DNA of 64,000 nucleotides, taken from Aplectana chamaeleonis. Lineage: Eukaryota; Nematoda; Chromadorea; Rhabditida; Cosmocercidae. A program made the translations under genes and the position numbers. Below the pieces are notes generated by a model. It did not search any database, was not told the DNA's origin, and saw nothing but the letters and a program-made list of their open reading frames with translations. Each line of letters begins with the position of its first letter. Position 1 is the stretch's first letter. Shown one piece after another: positions 22,905 to 35,779 of the stretch. The stretch covers positions 1-64,000 of the forward strand of contig JAPDOI010001510.1 in assembly GCA_029168955.1 (NCBI GenBank), in the 5' to 3' direction.

Positions 22905-23918
22905 ATGGACCAAGGTCGAATTCGTACGTTCCTGTACTACGAGTGGCTGGTGGGCGACGACACGGGCACCGCGGTCGCCAACATCTGCAGAGCATGCAAG
23001 GAGGATGCAGTGTCCCAAAGCACAGTCAGCCGCTGGTTCAATCGTTCCGAGAGCGGCGACACGAGCCTCGAGGACATGGAGCACAGCGGGAGGCCTTCTA
23101 CGGTGAATGATGACGAAGTCCGTCGCTGTATCAAGGAGAAGCCGGAAGCCACCACCCGTGAACTGGCGACGACGTTCGGCTGCAGCAAGTCCACCATCCA
23201 CAATCGACTCAACTTACTAGGCTACCACGAAGTTCTGGCCCATTGGATCCCCCACCGTCTGACGGACGCCAACAAGCAGAGCCACGTGGCCGTCTGCCAG
23301 TCCCTCCTCCTTCGTCCGCATCGCAAGGAGTTTCTCGAGGACCTGGTCACTGTGGATAAGAGCTGGGTCCATTACGACAACGTCGCCCGCCATGCCGTCT
23401 GGATCCCGCGCGGACAAGAGCCGCCGCCGACGCCGAAGGGCGAGCTGCACTCGCTGAAGATCATGCTCTGCTGCTGGTGGGACACCAAGGGCATGCTGTA
23501 CTTCGAGCTGCTCCTGCAAAGCAGGACGGTCACCGCCTCCATCTATACCGATCAGCTCGAGAAACTAGCCGCCACCATCCGAGAAAAGCGTCCACGACGG
23601 GCCTCGGTCCACCTGCTGCACGACAACGCGCGCCCCCACGTGGGGAAGGAGACCCAGCAGAAGTTGGCGACGCTCGGCTGGAAGACGGTTGCCCATCCAC
23701 CGTATTTAACGGACCTCGCCCCCTCCGACTACCACTTGTTCCGCCCGCTGAAGCACCATTTGTCCGGAAGAAAATTCACCAACTACGACAACCTCAAATC
23801 CGACATCGCGGAATTCTTCGAGTCGCAGCCCCCGGAGTTCTGGGCGAAGGGCATCGGCGACCTGCCCAATCGATGGGCCACTGTTGTGGATAAGTGTGGT
23901 GGTTATATTGTTGATTAG
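22905..23918 (+). CDS. mariner transposase, full-length open frame
   Basis: 337 codons, close to the usual 340-350. Cut-and-paste transposase acting on its own terminal repeats. Residues 1-110 form the DNA-binding region: a first helix-turn-helix ending in SGRPSTVNDDEVR, then TTRELATTFGCSKSTIHNRL for the second. The linker motif WIPHRLTD starts at residue 114 (the family has WVPHEL). Catalytic residues are D151 (in VDKSW), D240 (HDNARPH) and D275 (LAPSDYHLF), with 34 residues between the last two, the mariner DD34D signature. Oddities: the normally conserved GDE around the first aspartate reads VDK, and the usual YSPDLAPSDYH reads YLTDLAPSDYH. The deleted copy at 54.4 kb keeps GDE, so the changes here are likely recent. 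The frame is intact, but the protein may be weak or inactive. Confidence 0.93.
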   Translation: MDQGRIRTFLYYEWLVGDDTGTAVANICRACKEDAVSQSTVSRWFNRSESGDTSLEDMEHSGRPSTVNDDEVRRCIKEKPEATTRELATTFGCSKSTIHNRLNLLGYHEVLAHWIPHRLTDANKQSHVAVCQSLLLRPHRKEFLEDLVTVDKSWVHYDNVARHAVWIPRGQEPPPTPKGELHSLKIMLCCWWDTKGMLYFELLLQSRTVTASIYTDQLEKLAATIREKRPRRASVHLLHDNARPHVGKETQQKLATLGWKTVAHPPYLTDLAPSDYHLFRPLKHHLSGRKFTNYDNLKSDIAEFFESQPPEFWAKGIGDLPNRWATVVDKCGGYIVD

Positions 23919-23994
23919 ACTTGTTTTTCAATAAAGTTGAAAAAAAATTAAAAATGGTGAAATTTTCAGACAAGAATTATTGGACAACCTGGTA

Positions 23995-25114
23995 GAAAGG
24001 GTACCGTAAACTTGAACAGTCCTTATATGCGAGTTTGCGGGTCTCTTGTCCCTCATCACGTCATCGCACTGGTAGCGGGCTCTCAATAGCGTTCAACATG
24101 CCTTGGCTAACTTCCACATTTTTCACTTTATTCGCTGCGACCATTAATTCTTCTATTTCGTGGTTATTTCTTCAAAAGGTCAGGATTTTTCGTGCGCGGA
24201 TTGGCGAGTGCGCTACACTTGAGGATTACATTCAAAAGCTTTCTGAGGATGGAAAATACAAAATCGAAGAAGAAAGTCACCTCCAGACAACCATATCGTT
24301 TATGTGAAACGGTGCGGAACACTCTTCCTCCATCTCGATCTCTTGCACCAAACTCTCCAACTCGAAGAGCTAAATGTGGATAACTCGTTGAGCATAAACG
24401 GAAGACACATGAGCTTTCCCAGTGATCACTTTCAAATGTACAATTACCACTCGAATACGGATGTGCAACAGGAGGACTCCCGTAATCGCTCGTGTAAGCC
24501 TATTCCGCCAGATTATCGAGCATTTACGACAAGATTTCCCGTAAACTCCCGGACACCTCTCGTTATTTTTTGGAAAGTTTGCGCATTCTGGGAAGTTCCT
24601 TAGAATCAATGTTCACGAAAATTCTCAATCACGAACTATTTACAGAACGACTAGTGACCCTTCGGGTCCCTAGCCCGGGGCAGCCACTTGACTTGAAGGC
24701 TGCAAACCTTCTGCTTTAGCGTCGAATTCACTAAGGTGTATCGCGCGCGTGTGCGCGTATGCTGCTACTCAACTATCCCACACTCACACTGTCTGTATCC
24801 CAGCTACACATACGCACGCGAAGGAACAATAAATTTCACTTCCTAATGTAGGGTACAAGCTCCTAAACATGCTTGTGAAAGCAAATTGAATTGACCAGTA
24901 CGTTTACAACCATGGGGCCAGCGCCGTTCCAAAGACCGAATACCACGATGGCAGTAGTATAGTTGTGCTTTTTGAAAAACGGTCAAGCAAGCAAATAAAC
25001 ATGACGTCAAAAAGCCTTTTAACTGCTCCAGTGTTTTCAATTCTCCAATCATGCTGCGCTCATGGGGTGGCGACACGCAAAATCAGTACGTATCATTTGC
25101 ATCCTCGCAGCGAG
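23995..25114. other. No confident gene between mariner and minisatellite
   Basis: Two overlapping frames (24035-24307, 24304-24603) include helical or polar segments such as ECATLEDYIQKLSEDGKYK but no recognised domain. A GC-rich piece at 24655-24690 (ACCCTTCGGGTCCCTAGCCC) and a CG/TG alternating tract at about 24740-24760 lie near the right side. Confidence 0.3.
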
Positions 25115-28100
25115 CAGGCTTCGTCGGCCACCCCATCTAATATTCGTTTGGCTTTGCTAAACGATGGGTCGGCTATACCGGCCACACTCCAATCACCACG
25201 CGTAGTATTCTTTCGGCTTAGCCGAACGAGGGCAGCTTCGCCGACCCACCTCCTCCATTCAACACGCGTAGTATTCGTTCGGCTTCGCCGAACGATGGGC
25301 CGGCTTCGCTTACCCACCTCCAATCACCACGCGTAGTATTCATTCGGCTCCGCCGAACGATGGGCCCGCTTCGCCGACCCCCTCCGTGTAGTATTCGTTC
25401 GGCTTCGCCGAACGATGAGCCGGCTTCGCCGACCCACCTCCATTCACCACGCGTAGTATTCGTTCGGCTTCGCCGAACGATGGGCCGGCATCGCCGACCC
25501 ACCTCCATTCACCAAGCGTAGTATTCATCAGGCTCCGCCAACGATGGGGCGCCTACGCCGACCCACCTCCAATCACCACGCGTAGTATTCGTTCGGCTTC
25601 GCCGACCCACCTCCATTCACCACGCGTAGTATTCATTCGGCTCTGCCGAACAATGGGCTGGCTTCACCGGCCACCCTCCGTGTAGTATTCGTTCGGCTTC
25701 GCCGAACGATGGGCCGGCTTGGCCGACCCACCTCCATTCACCACGCGTAGTATTCGTTCGGCTTCGCCGACCCACCTCCATTCACCACGCGTAGTATTCG
25801 TTCGGCTTAGCCGAACGATGGGCCGGCTTCGCCGAACCACCTCAATCACCACGCGTAGTATTCTTTCGGCTTCGCCGAACGGTGGGCCGGCTTGGCCGAC
25901 CCACCTCCATTCACCACGCGTAGTATTCGTTCGGCTTCGTCGAACGATGGGCCGGCTTCGCCGACCCACCTCCATTCACCACGCGTAGTATTCGTTCGGC
26001 TTTGCCGAACGATGGGCCCGCTTCGCCGACCCACCTCCAATCACCAAGCGTAGTATTCATTCGGCTCCGCCAAACGATGGGCCGGCTTCGCCGACCCACC
26101 TCCAATCACCACGCGTAGTATTCGTTCGGCTTCGCCGACCCACCTCCATTCACCACGCGTAGTATTCATTCGGCTCTGCCGAACAATGGGCCGGCTTCGC
26201 CGGCCACCCTCCGTGTAGTATTCGTTCGGCTTCGCCGAACGATGGGCCGGCTTTGCCGACCCACCTCCATTCACCACGCGTAGTATTCGTTTGGCTCCGC
26301 CGAACGATGGGCCGGCTTCGCCGACCCACCTCCTCCATTCACCACGCGTAGTATTCGTTTGGCTCCGCCAAACAATGGGCTTCGCCGACCCACCTCCAAT
26401 CACCACACGTAGTATTCGTTTGGCTCCGCCGAACGATGGGCCGGCTTCGCCGGACACCCTCCGTGTAGTTTTCGTTCGGCTTGGCCGAACGATGGGCCGG
26501 CTCCGCCGACCCACCTCCATTCAACACACGTAGTAATCGTTCGGCTTCGCCGAACGATGGGCCGGCTTCGCCGACCCACCTCCAATCACCAAGCGTAGTA
26601 CTCATTAGGCTCCGCCAAACGATGGGCCGGCTACGCCGACCCACCACAATTCACCACGCGTAGTATTCGTTCGGCTTCGCCGACCCATCTCCATTCACCA
26701 CGCGTAGTATTCGTTCGGCTTCGCCGAACGATGGGCGCTTCACAGAACCACCTCCAATCACCACGCGTAGTATTCGTTCGGCTTCTCCGAACGATGAGCG
26801 GCTTCGCCGACCCACCACCTCCATTCAACACGCGTAGTATTCGTTCGGCTTCGCCGAACGATGGGCCGGCTTCGCCAACCCACCTCCATTCACCACGCGT
26901 AGTATTCGTTCGGCTACGCCGAACGATGGGCCAACTTCGCCGACCCACCTCCATTCACCACGCGTAGTATTCGTTCGGCTTCGCCGAACGATGAGCCACT
27001 TCGCCGACCCACCTCCAATCACCAAGCGTAGTATCCATTCGGCTCCGCCAAACGATGGGCCGGCTTCGCCGACCCACCTCCAATCATCACGCGTAGTATC
27101 TCGTTCGGCTTCGCCGACCCACCTCCATTCACCACGCGTAGTATTCGTTCGGCTCTGCCGAACGATGGGCCAACTTCGCCGAACCACCTCCAATCACCAC
27201 GCGTAGTATTCGTTCGGCTTCGCCGAACGATGGGCCGGCTTCGCCGGCCACCCATTCACCACGCGTAGTATTCGTTCGGCTTCGCCGAACGATGGCTCCG
27301 CCGACCCACCTCCATTCACCACGCGTAGTATTCGTTCGGCTTTGCCGAACGATGGGCCCGCTTCGCCGACCCACCTCCAATCACCAAGCGTAGTATTCAT
27401 CAGGCTCCGCCTAACGATGGGCCGGCTACGCCGACCCACCTCCAATCACCACGCGTAGTATTCGTTCGGCTTCGCCGACTCACCTCCATTCACCACGCGT
27501 AGTATTCATTCGGCTCAGCCGAACGAAGGGCCGGCATCGCCGGCCACCCTCCGTGTAGTATTCGTTCGGCTTCGCCGAACGATGGGCCGGCTTGGCCGAC
27601 CCACCTCCATTCACCACGCGTAGTATTCTTTCGGCTTAGCCGGACGATGGGCCCGCTTTGCCGACCCACCTCCTCCATTCACCACGCGTAGTATTCATTC
27701 GGCTCCGCCGAACGATGGGCCAGCTTCGCCGAACCCACTTCCATTCACCACGCGTAGTATTCATTCGGCTTTGCCGAACGAAGGGCCGGCTTCGCCGGCC
27801 ACCCTCCGTGTAGTATTCGTTCGGCTTGGCCGAACGATAGGCCGGCTCCGCCGACCCACCTCCATTCACCACGCGTAGTATTCGTTCGGCTTTGTCGAAC
27901 GATGGGCCCGCTTCGCCGACCCACCTCCAATCACCAAGCGTAGTATTCATTCGGCTCCGCCAAACGATGGGCCGGCTTCGCCGACCCACCTCCAATCACC
28001 ACGCGTAGTATTCGTTCGGCTTCGCCGACCCACCTCCATTCACCACGCGTAGTATTCATTCGGCTTAGCCGAACGATGGAGCCTTCGCCGAACCACCTCC

Positions 28101-31100
28101 AATCACCACGCGTAGTATTCTTTCGGCTTAGCCGAACGATGGGCCGGCTTCGCCGACCCACCTCCTCCATTCAACACGCGTAGTATTCGTTCGGCTTCGC
28201 CGAACGATGACCGGCTTGGCCAACCCACCTCCATTCACCACGCGTAGTATTTGTTCGGCTTGGCCGAACGATAGGCCGGCTCCGCCGATGCACCTCCATT
28301 CACCACGCGTAGTATTCGTTTGGCTTTGCCGAACGATGGGCCAGCTTCGCCGACCCACCTCCAATCACCAAGCGTAGTATTCATTCGGCTCCGCCAAACG
28401 ATGAGCCGGCTTCGCCGACCCACCTCCAATCACCACGCGTAGTATTCGTTCGGCTCTGCCGACCCACCTCCATTCACCACGCGTAGTATTCGTTCGGCTT
28501 AGCCGAACGATGGGCCGGCTTCGCCGACCCACCTCCAATCACCACGCGTAGTATTCATTCGGCTCCGCCGAACGATGGGCCGGCTTCGCCGGCCACCCTT
28601 CGTGTAGTATTCGTTCGGCTTCGCCGAACGATAGGCCAGCTTCGCCGACCCACCTCCATTCACCACGCGTAGTATTCGTTCGGCTTTGCCGAACGATGAG
28701 ACCTTCCCCGCCCCCCCTCCAATCACCAAGCGTAGTATTCATCAGGCTCCGCCAAACGATGGGCCGGCTACGCCGACCCACCTCCAATCACCACGCGTAG
28801 TATTCGTTCGGCTTCGCCGACCCACCTCCATTCACCACGCGTAGTATTCATTCGGCTCTGCCGGACAATGAGCCGGCTTCACCGGCCACCCTCCCGTGTA
28901 GTATTCGTTCGGCTTCGCCGAACGATGGGCCACTTGGCCGACCCACCTCCATTCACCACGCGTAGTATTCGTTCGGCTTCGCCGAACGATGGGCCGGCTT
29001 CGCCGACCCACCTCCTCCATTCACCACGCGTAGTATTCGTTTCGGCTCCGCCAAACAATGGGCCAACTTCGCCGAACCCACCTCCAATCACCACGCGTAG
29101 TATTCATTCGGCTCCGCCGAACGATGGGCCGGCTTCGCCGGCCACCTCAATCACCAAGCGTAGTATTCGTTCGGCTTGGCCGAACGATGGGCCAAGCCGA
29201 CCCACCTCCATTCACCACGGGTAGTATTCGTTCGGCTTTGCCGAACGGTGGCCCCACTCTGCCGACCCACCTCCAATCACGACGCGTAGGATTCATTCGG
29301 CTCCGCCAAACGATGGGCCGGCTGCGCCGACCCACCTCCAATCACCAAGCGTAGTATTCGTTTGGCTCCGGCTTCGCCGACCCACCTCCATTCACCACGC
29401 GTAGTATTCGTTCGGCTTAGCCGAACGATGGAGCCGGCTTCGCCGAACCACCTCCAATCACCACGCGTAGTATTCTTTCGGCTTCGCCGAACGATGAGCC
29501 GGCTTCGCCGACCCACCTCCATTCAACACGCGAAGTATTCGTTCGGCTTCGCCGAACGATAGGCCGGCTTGGCCAACCCACCTCCATTCACCACGCGTAG
29601 TATTCGTTCGGCTACGCCGAACGATAGGCCCGCTCCGTCCGGCCCCCTCCCTTCACCACGCCTAGTATTCGTTCGGCTTCGCCGAACGATGGGCCCGCTT
29701 CGCCGACCCACCTCCAATCACCAAGCGTAGTATCCATTCGGCTCCGCCAAACGATGGGCCGGCTTCGCCGACCCACCTCCAATCATCACGCGTAGTATTC
29801 GTTCGGCTTCGCCGACCCACCTCCATTCACCACGCGTAGTATTCGTTCGGCTTAGCCGAACGATGGGCCGGCTTCGCCGAACCACCTCCAATCACCACGC
29901 GTAGTATTCTTTCGGCTTAGCCGAACGATGAGCGGCTTCGCCGACCCACCTCCTCCATTCAACACGCGTAGTATTCGTTCGGCTCCGCCAAACGATGGGC
30001 CGGCTTCGCCGACCCACCTCCATTCACCACGCGTAGTATTCATTCGGCTCGCCGAACGATGAGCCGGCTTCGCCGGCCACCCTCCGTGTAGTATTCGTTC
30101 GGCTTCGCCGAACGATAGGCCGGCTCCGCCGACCCACCTCCAATCACCACGCGTAGTATTCGTTCGGCTTTGCCGAACGATGGGCCCGCTTTGCCGACCC
30201 ACCTCCAATCACCAAGCGTAGTATTCATAAGGCTCCGCCAAACGATGGGCCGGCTACGCCGACCCACCTCCAATCACCCCGCGTAGTATTCGTTCGGCTT
30301 CGCCGACCCACCTCCATTCACCACGCGTAGTATTCATTCGGCTCTGCCGAACAATGGAGCCGGCTTCACCGGCCACCCTCCGTGTAGTATTCGTTCGGCT
30401 TCGCCGAACGATGGGCCAACTTCGCCGACCCACCTCCATTCACCACGCGTAGTATCTGTTCGGCTTCGCCGAACGATGCGACCACCTTCGCCGACCCACC
30501 TCCATTCACCACGCGTAGTATTCGTTCGGCTTTGCCGAACGATGGGCCCGCTTCGCCGACCCACCTCCAATCACAAAGCGTAGTATTCATCAGGCTCCGC
30601 CAAACGATGGGCCGGCTACGCCGACCCACCTCCAATCACCACGCGTAGTATTCGTTCGGCTTCGCCGACCCACCTCCATTCACCACGCGTAGTATTCATT
30701 CGGCTCTGCCGAACGATGGGCCGGCTTCGCCGACCCACCTCCGTGTAGTATTCGTTCGGCTTCGCCGAACGATGGGCCGGCTTGGCCGACCCACCTCCAT
30801 TCACCACGCGTAGTATTCGTTCGGCTTCGCCGAACGATGGGCCGGCTTTGCCGACCCACCTCCAATCACCACGCGTAGTATTCGTTCGGCTTCGCCGAAC
30901 GATGGGCCCGCTTCGCCGACCCACCACCAATCACCAAGCGTAGTATCCATTCGGCTCCGCCAAACGATGGGCCGGCTTCGCCGACCCACCTCCAATCATC
31001 ACGCGTAGTATTCGTTCGGCTTCGCCGACCCACCTCCATTCACCACGCGTAGTATCCATTCGGCTCCGCCAAACGATGGGCCGGCTTCGCCGACCCACCT

Positions 31101-34100
31101 CCAATCACCACGCGTAGTATTCGTTCGGCTTCGCCGACCCACCTCCATTCACCACGCGTAGTATTCATTCGGCTCTGCCGAACAATGGGCCGGCTTCGCC
31201 GGCCACCCTCCGTGTAGTATTCGTTCGGCTTCGCCGAACGATGGGCCGGCTTGGCCGACCCACCTCCATTCACCACGCGTAGTATTCGTTCGGCTTCGCC
31301 GACCCACCTCCATTCACCACGCGTAGTATTCGTTCGGCTTTGCCGAACGATGGGCCCACTTCGCCGACCCACCTCCAATCACCAAGCGTAGTATTCATCA
31401 GGCTCCGCCAAACGATGGGCCGGCTACGCCGACCCACCTCCAATCACCACGCGTAGTATTCGTTCGGCTTCGCCGACCCACCTCCATTCACCACGCGTAG
31501 TATTCATTCGGCTCTGCCGAACAATGAGCCAGCTTCGCCGGCCACCCTCACCATGTAGTATTCGTTCGGCTTCGCCGAACGATAGGCCAACTTGGCCGAC
31601 CCACCTCCATTCACCACGCGTAGTATTCGTTCGGCTTCGCCGAACGATAAAGGCCGACTTCCCCGACCCACCTCCAATCACCAAGCGTAGTATTCATTAG
31701 GCTCCGCCAAACGATGGGCCAGCTACGCCGACCCACCTCCAATCACCAAGCGTAGTATCCATTCGGCTCCGCCAAACGATGGGCCGGCTTCGCCGACCCA
31801 CCTCCAATCATCACGCGTAGTATTCGTTCGGCTTCGCCGACCCACCTCCATTCACCACGCGTAGTATTCATTCGGCTCTGCCGAACGATGGGCCGGCTTC
31901 GCCGACCCACCTCCAATCACCACGCGTAGTATTCGTTCGGCTTCGCCGACCCACCTCCATTCACCACGCGTAGTATTCATTCGGCTCTGCCGAACAATGG
32001 GCCGGCTTCACCGGCCACCCTCCGTGTAGTATTCGTTCGGCTTCGCCGAACGATGGGCCGGCTTGGCCGACCCACCTCCATTCACCACGCGTAGTATTCG
32101 TTCGGCTTCGCCGACCCACCTCCATTCACCACGCGTAGTATTCGTTCGGCTTTGCCGAACGATGAGCCAGTTCGCCGACCCCCCTCCAATCACCAAGCGT
32201 AGTATTCATTAGGCTCCGCCAAACGATGGGCCGGCTACGCCGACCCACCTCCAATCACCACGCGTAGTATTCGTTTGGCTTCGCCGACCCACCTCCATTC
32301 ACCACGCGTAGTATTCATTCGGCTCTGCCAAACAATGGGCCGGCTTCGCCGGCCACCCTCCGTGTAGTATTCGTTCGGCTTCGCCGAACGATGGGCCGGC
32401 TTGGCCGACCCACCTCCATTCACCAAGCGTAGTATTCGTTCGGCTTCGCCGAACGATAGGCCGACTTCGCCGACCCACCTCCAATCCCCAAGCGTAGTAT
32501 CCATTCGGCTCCGCCAAACGATGGGCCGGCTTCGCCGACCCACCTCCAATCATCACGCGTAGTATTCGTTCGGCTTCGCCGACCCACCTCCATTCACCAC
32601 GCGTAGTATTCATTCGGCTCTGCCGAACGATGGGCCGGCTTCGCCGACCCACCTCCAATCACCACGCGTAGTATTCGTTTGGCTCCGCCAAACGATGGGC
32701 CGACTTCGCCTGCCACTCTCCGTATAGTATTCGTTCGGCTTCGACGTATCATGGGCCGGCTTCGTCGACCCACCTCCATTCAGCACGCGTAGTATTCGTT
32801 CGGCTTCGCCGAACGATGGGCCGGCTTCGCCGACCCACCTCCAATCACCACGCGTAGTATTCGTTCGGCTTTGCCGAACGATGGGCCACTTCGCCGACCC
32901 ACCTCCAATCACCAAGCGTAGTATCCATTCGGCTTCGCCGAACGATGGGCCGGCTCCGCCGACCCACTTCCATTCACCACGCGTAGTATTCGTTCGGCTT
33001 TGCCGAACGATGGGCCCACTTCACCGACCCACCTCCATTCACCACTCGTAGTATTCATTCGGGGCCGCCGAACGATGAGCCGGCTTCGCCGGCCACCCTC
33101 CGTGTAGTACTCGTTCGGCACCGCCGAACGATGGGCCGGCTTCGCCGACCCACCTTCATTCACCACGCGCAGTATTCATTCGGCTCCGCCGAACGATGAG
33201 CCGGCTTCGCCTACCCACCTCCAATCACCACGCATAGTATTCGTTCGGCTTCGCCGAACGATGGGCCAACTTCGCCGACCCACCTCAATCACCACGCGTA
33301 GTATTCGTTCGGCTTCGCCGAACGATGGGCCCGCTTCGCCGACCCACCTCAATCACCAAGCGTAGTATTCGTTTGGCTCCGCCAAACGATAAGCCAGCTT
33401 CGCCGACCCACCTCCAATCATCACGCGTAGTATTCGTTCGGCCCATTTCGCCGACCCAACCTCCATTCACCACTCGTAGTATTCATTCGGCTCCGCCGAA
33501 TAATGGGCCGGCTTCGCAGGCCACCCTCCAATCACCGCGCGTAGTATTCGTTTGGCTCCGCCAAACGATGGGCCGACTTCGCCTGCTACCCTCCGTATAG
33601 TATTCGTTCGGCTTCGACGTATTATGGGCCGGCTTCGCGACCCACCTCCATTCACCACGCGTGTAGTATTCGTTCGGCTTCGCCGAACGATGGGCCGGCT
33701 TCGTCGACCCACCTCCAATCACCACGCGTAGTATTCGTTCGGCTTCGCCGACCCACCTCCAATCACCACGCGTAATATTCATTCGGCTCCGCCGAACGAT
33801 GGGCCGGCTTCGCCGACCCACCTCCAATCACCACGCGTAGTATTCGTTCGGCTTCGCCGAACGATGGGCCGGCTTCGCAGGCCACCCTCCAATCACCACG
33901 CGTAGTATTCATTCGGCTCTGCCGAACGAAGGGCCGGCTTCGCCGGCCACCCTCCGTGTAGTATTCGTTCGGCTTCGCCGAACGATGAGCCGGCTTCGCC
34001 GACCCCCCCTCCAATCACCACGCGTAGGCCGACCCACCTCCAATCACCAAGCGTAGTATTCGTTTGGCTCCGCCAAACGATGGGCCGGCTTCACCGACCC

Positions 34101-35779
34101 ACCTCCAATCATCACGCGTAGTATTCGTTCGGCTTCGCCGACCAACCTCACTTCACCACTCGTAGTATTCATTCGGCTCCGCCGAACGATGGGCCGGCTT
34201 CGCAGGCCACCCTCCAATCACCACGCGTAGTATTCGTTTGGCTCCGCCAAACGATGGGCCGACTTCGCCTGCTACCCTCCGTATAGTATTCGTTCGGCTT
34301 CGACGTATCATGGGCCGGCTTCGCGACCCACCTCCATTCACCACGCGTGTAGTATTAGTTCGGCTTCGCCGAACGATGGGCCGGCTTCGTCGACCCACCT
34401 CCAATCACCACGCGTAGTATTCGTTCGGCTTCGCCGACCCACCTCCAATCACCACGCGTAATATTCATTCGGCTCCGCCGAACGATGGGCCGGCTTCGCC
34501 GACCCACCTCCAATCACCACGCGTAGTATTCGTTCGGCTTCGCCGAACAATGGGCCGGCTTCGCCGACCCACCTTCATTCACCACGCGCAGTATTCATTC
34601 GGCCCCGCCGACCGATGCGCCAGCTTCCCCCACCCACCTCCAATCACCACGCGTAGTATTCGTTCGGCTTCGCCGAACAATGGGCCGGCTTCGCCGACCC
34701 ACCTTCATTCACCACGCGCAGTATTCATTCGGCTCCGCCGAACGATGGGCCGGCTTCGTCGACCCACCTCCAATCACCACGCGTAGTATTCGTTCGGCTT
34801 CGCCGACCCACCTCCAATCACCACGCGTAATATTCATTCGGCTCCGCCGAACGATGGGCCGGCTTCGCCGACCCACCTCCAATCACCACGCGTAGTATTC
34901 GTTCGCTTCGGCTTCGCCGAACGACCACTTCGCCGGCCACCCTCCGTAGTATTCGTTCGGCTTCGCCGAACGATGGGCCGGCTTCGCCGACCCACATTCA
35001 TTCACCACGCGCAGTATTCATTGGGCTCCGCCGAACGATGGGCCGGCTTCGCCTACCCACCTCCAATCACCACGCATAGTATTCGTTCGGCTTCGCCGAC
35101 CCACCTCCAATCACCAAGCGTAGTATTCGTTTGGCTCCGCCAAACGATGGGCCGGCTTCGCCGACCCACCTCCAATCATCACGCGTAGTATTCGTTCGGC
35201 TTCGCCGACCAACCTCCATTCACCACTCGTAGTATTCATTCGGCTCCGCCGAACGATGGGCCGGCTTCGCAGGCCACCCTTTGTGTAGTATTTGTTCGGC
35301 TTCGCCGATAGATGGGCCGGCTTCGCCGACCCACCTCCAACCACCACGCGTAGTATTCGTTTGGCTCCGCCAAACGATGGGCCAACTTCGCCTGCTACCC
35401 TCCGTATAGTATTCGTTCCGCTTCGACGTATCATGGGCCGGCTTCGCCGAGCCACCTCCATTAACCACGCGTGTAGTATTCGTTTGGCTTCGCCGGACGG
35501 TGGGCCGGCTTCGTCGACCCACCTCCAATCACCACGCGTAGTATTCGTTCGGCTTCGCCGACCCACCTCAATCACCTCGCGTAATATTCATTCGGCTCTG
35601 CCGAACGATGAGCCGGCTTCGCCGACCCACCTCCAATCACCACGCGTAACATTCGTTCGGCTTCGCCGAACGATGGTAGCCGGCTTCGCCGACCCACCTT
35701 CATTCACCACGCGCAGTATTCATTCGGCTCCGCCGAACGATGGGCCAGCTTCGCCGACCCACCTCCAATCACCACGCGT
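25115..35779. repeat. Minisatellite with 65 bp main unit, hairpin-bearing
   Basis: About 10.66 kb of tandem repeats. The main unit is 65 bp and contains CACGCGTAGTATTCGTTCGG, CTTCGCCGAACGATGGGCC and GGCTTCGCCGACCCACCTCC. A 44 bp variant lacks the 21 bp between two GGCTTCGCCG copies; a third variant of about 55 bp has GCCGGCCACCCTCCGTG in place of the CACCTCC...CACGCG part. Variants are interleaved in recurring orders, giving an irregular higher-order pattern of roughly 350-550 bp. Each unit can form GTTCGGC-TTC-GCCGAAC, and the third variant GGCCGGC-TTC-GCCGGCC. Because 65 is not a multiple of 3, minus-strand frames run 195 bp (three units) before the same TGA, which explains the many 64-residue frames. 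No transcription evidence is visible. Confidence 0.97.

Larger units (their letters stand above)
22737..23992 (+). mobile_element. mariner transposon (Hsmar1/cecropia-type), complete
   Basis: 1,256 bp bounded by TA at 22735-22736 and TA at 23993-23994, the mariner target duplication. The terminal repeats begin CCAGGCCGTCCAATAATTC on the left and end GAATTATTGGACAACCTGG on the right; the left end carries two or three substitutions. A TATA box and a single transposase gene fill the interior, followed by an AATAAA signal at about 23930. A second, internally deleted copy lies at 54208-55102. Among known elements the hookworm bandit mariner is the closest one I can name; identity with it was not tested. 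Confidence 0.93.

Noticed and set aside
22937..23893. Overlapping frames of 90-140 codons on both strands within the mariner
   Set aside because: They are GC-rich shadow frames of the transposase gene.
24655..24690. GC-rich ACCCTTCGGGTCCC hairpin as a structural RNA
   Set aside because: The stem is short and isolated, without conserved context or further copies in the window.
25115..35779. Dozens of 60-160 residue open frames reading MEVGRRSRPIVRRSRTN-like sequences
   Set aside because: The 65 bp unit shifts the frame by two bases per repeat, so a frame crosses all three phases and meets the same TGA after 195 bp. The frames follow from repeat length and drift with every indel.
25115..35779. 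CRISPR-like array of repeats and spacers
   Set aside because: There are no unique spacers. Whole units are repeated, many are longer than CRISPR repeats, the context is eukaryotic and no cas genes are present.
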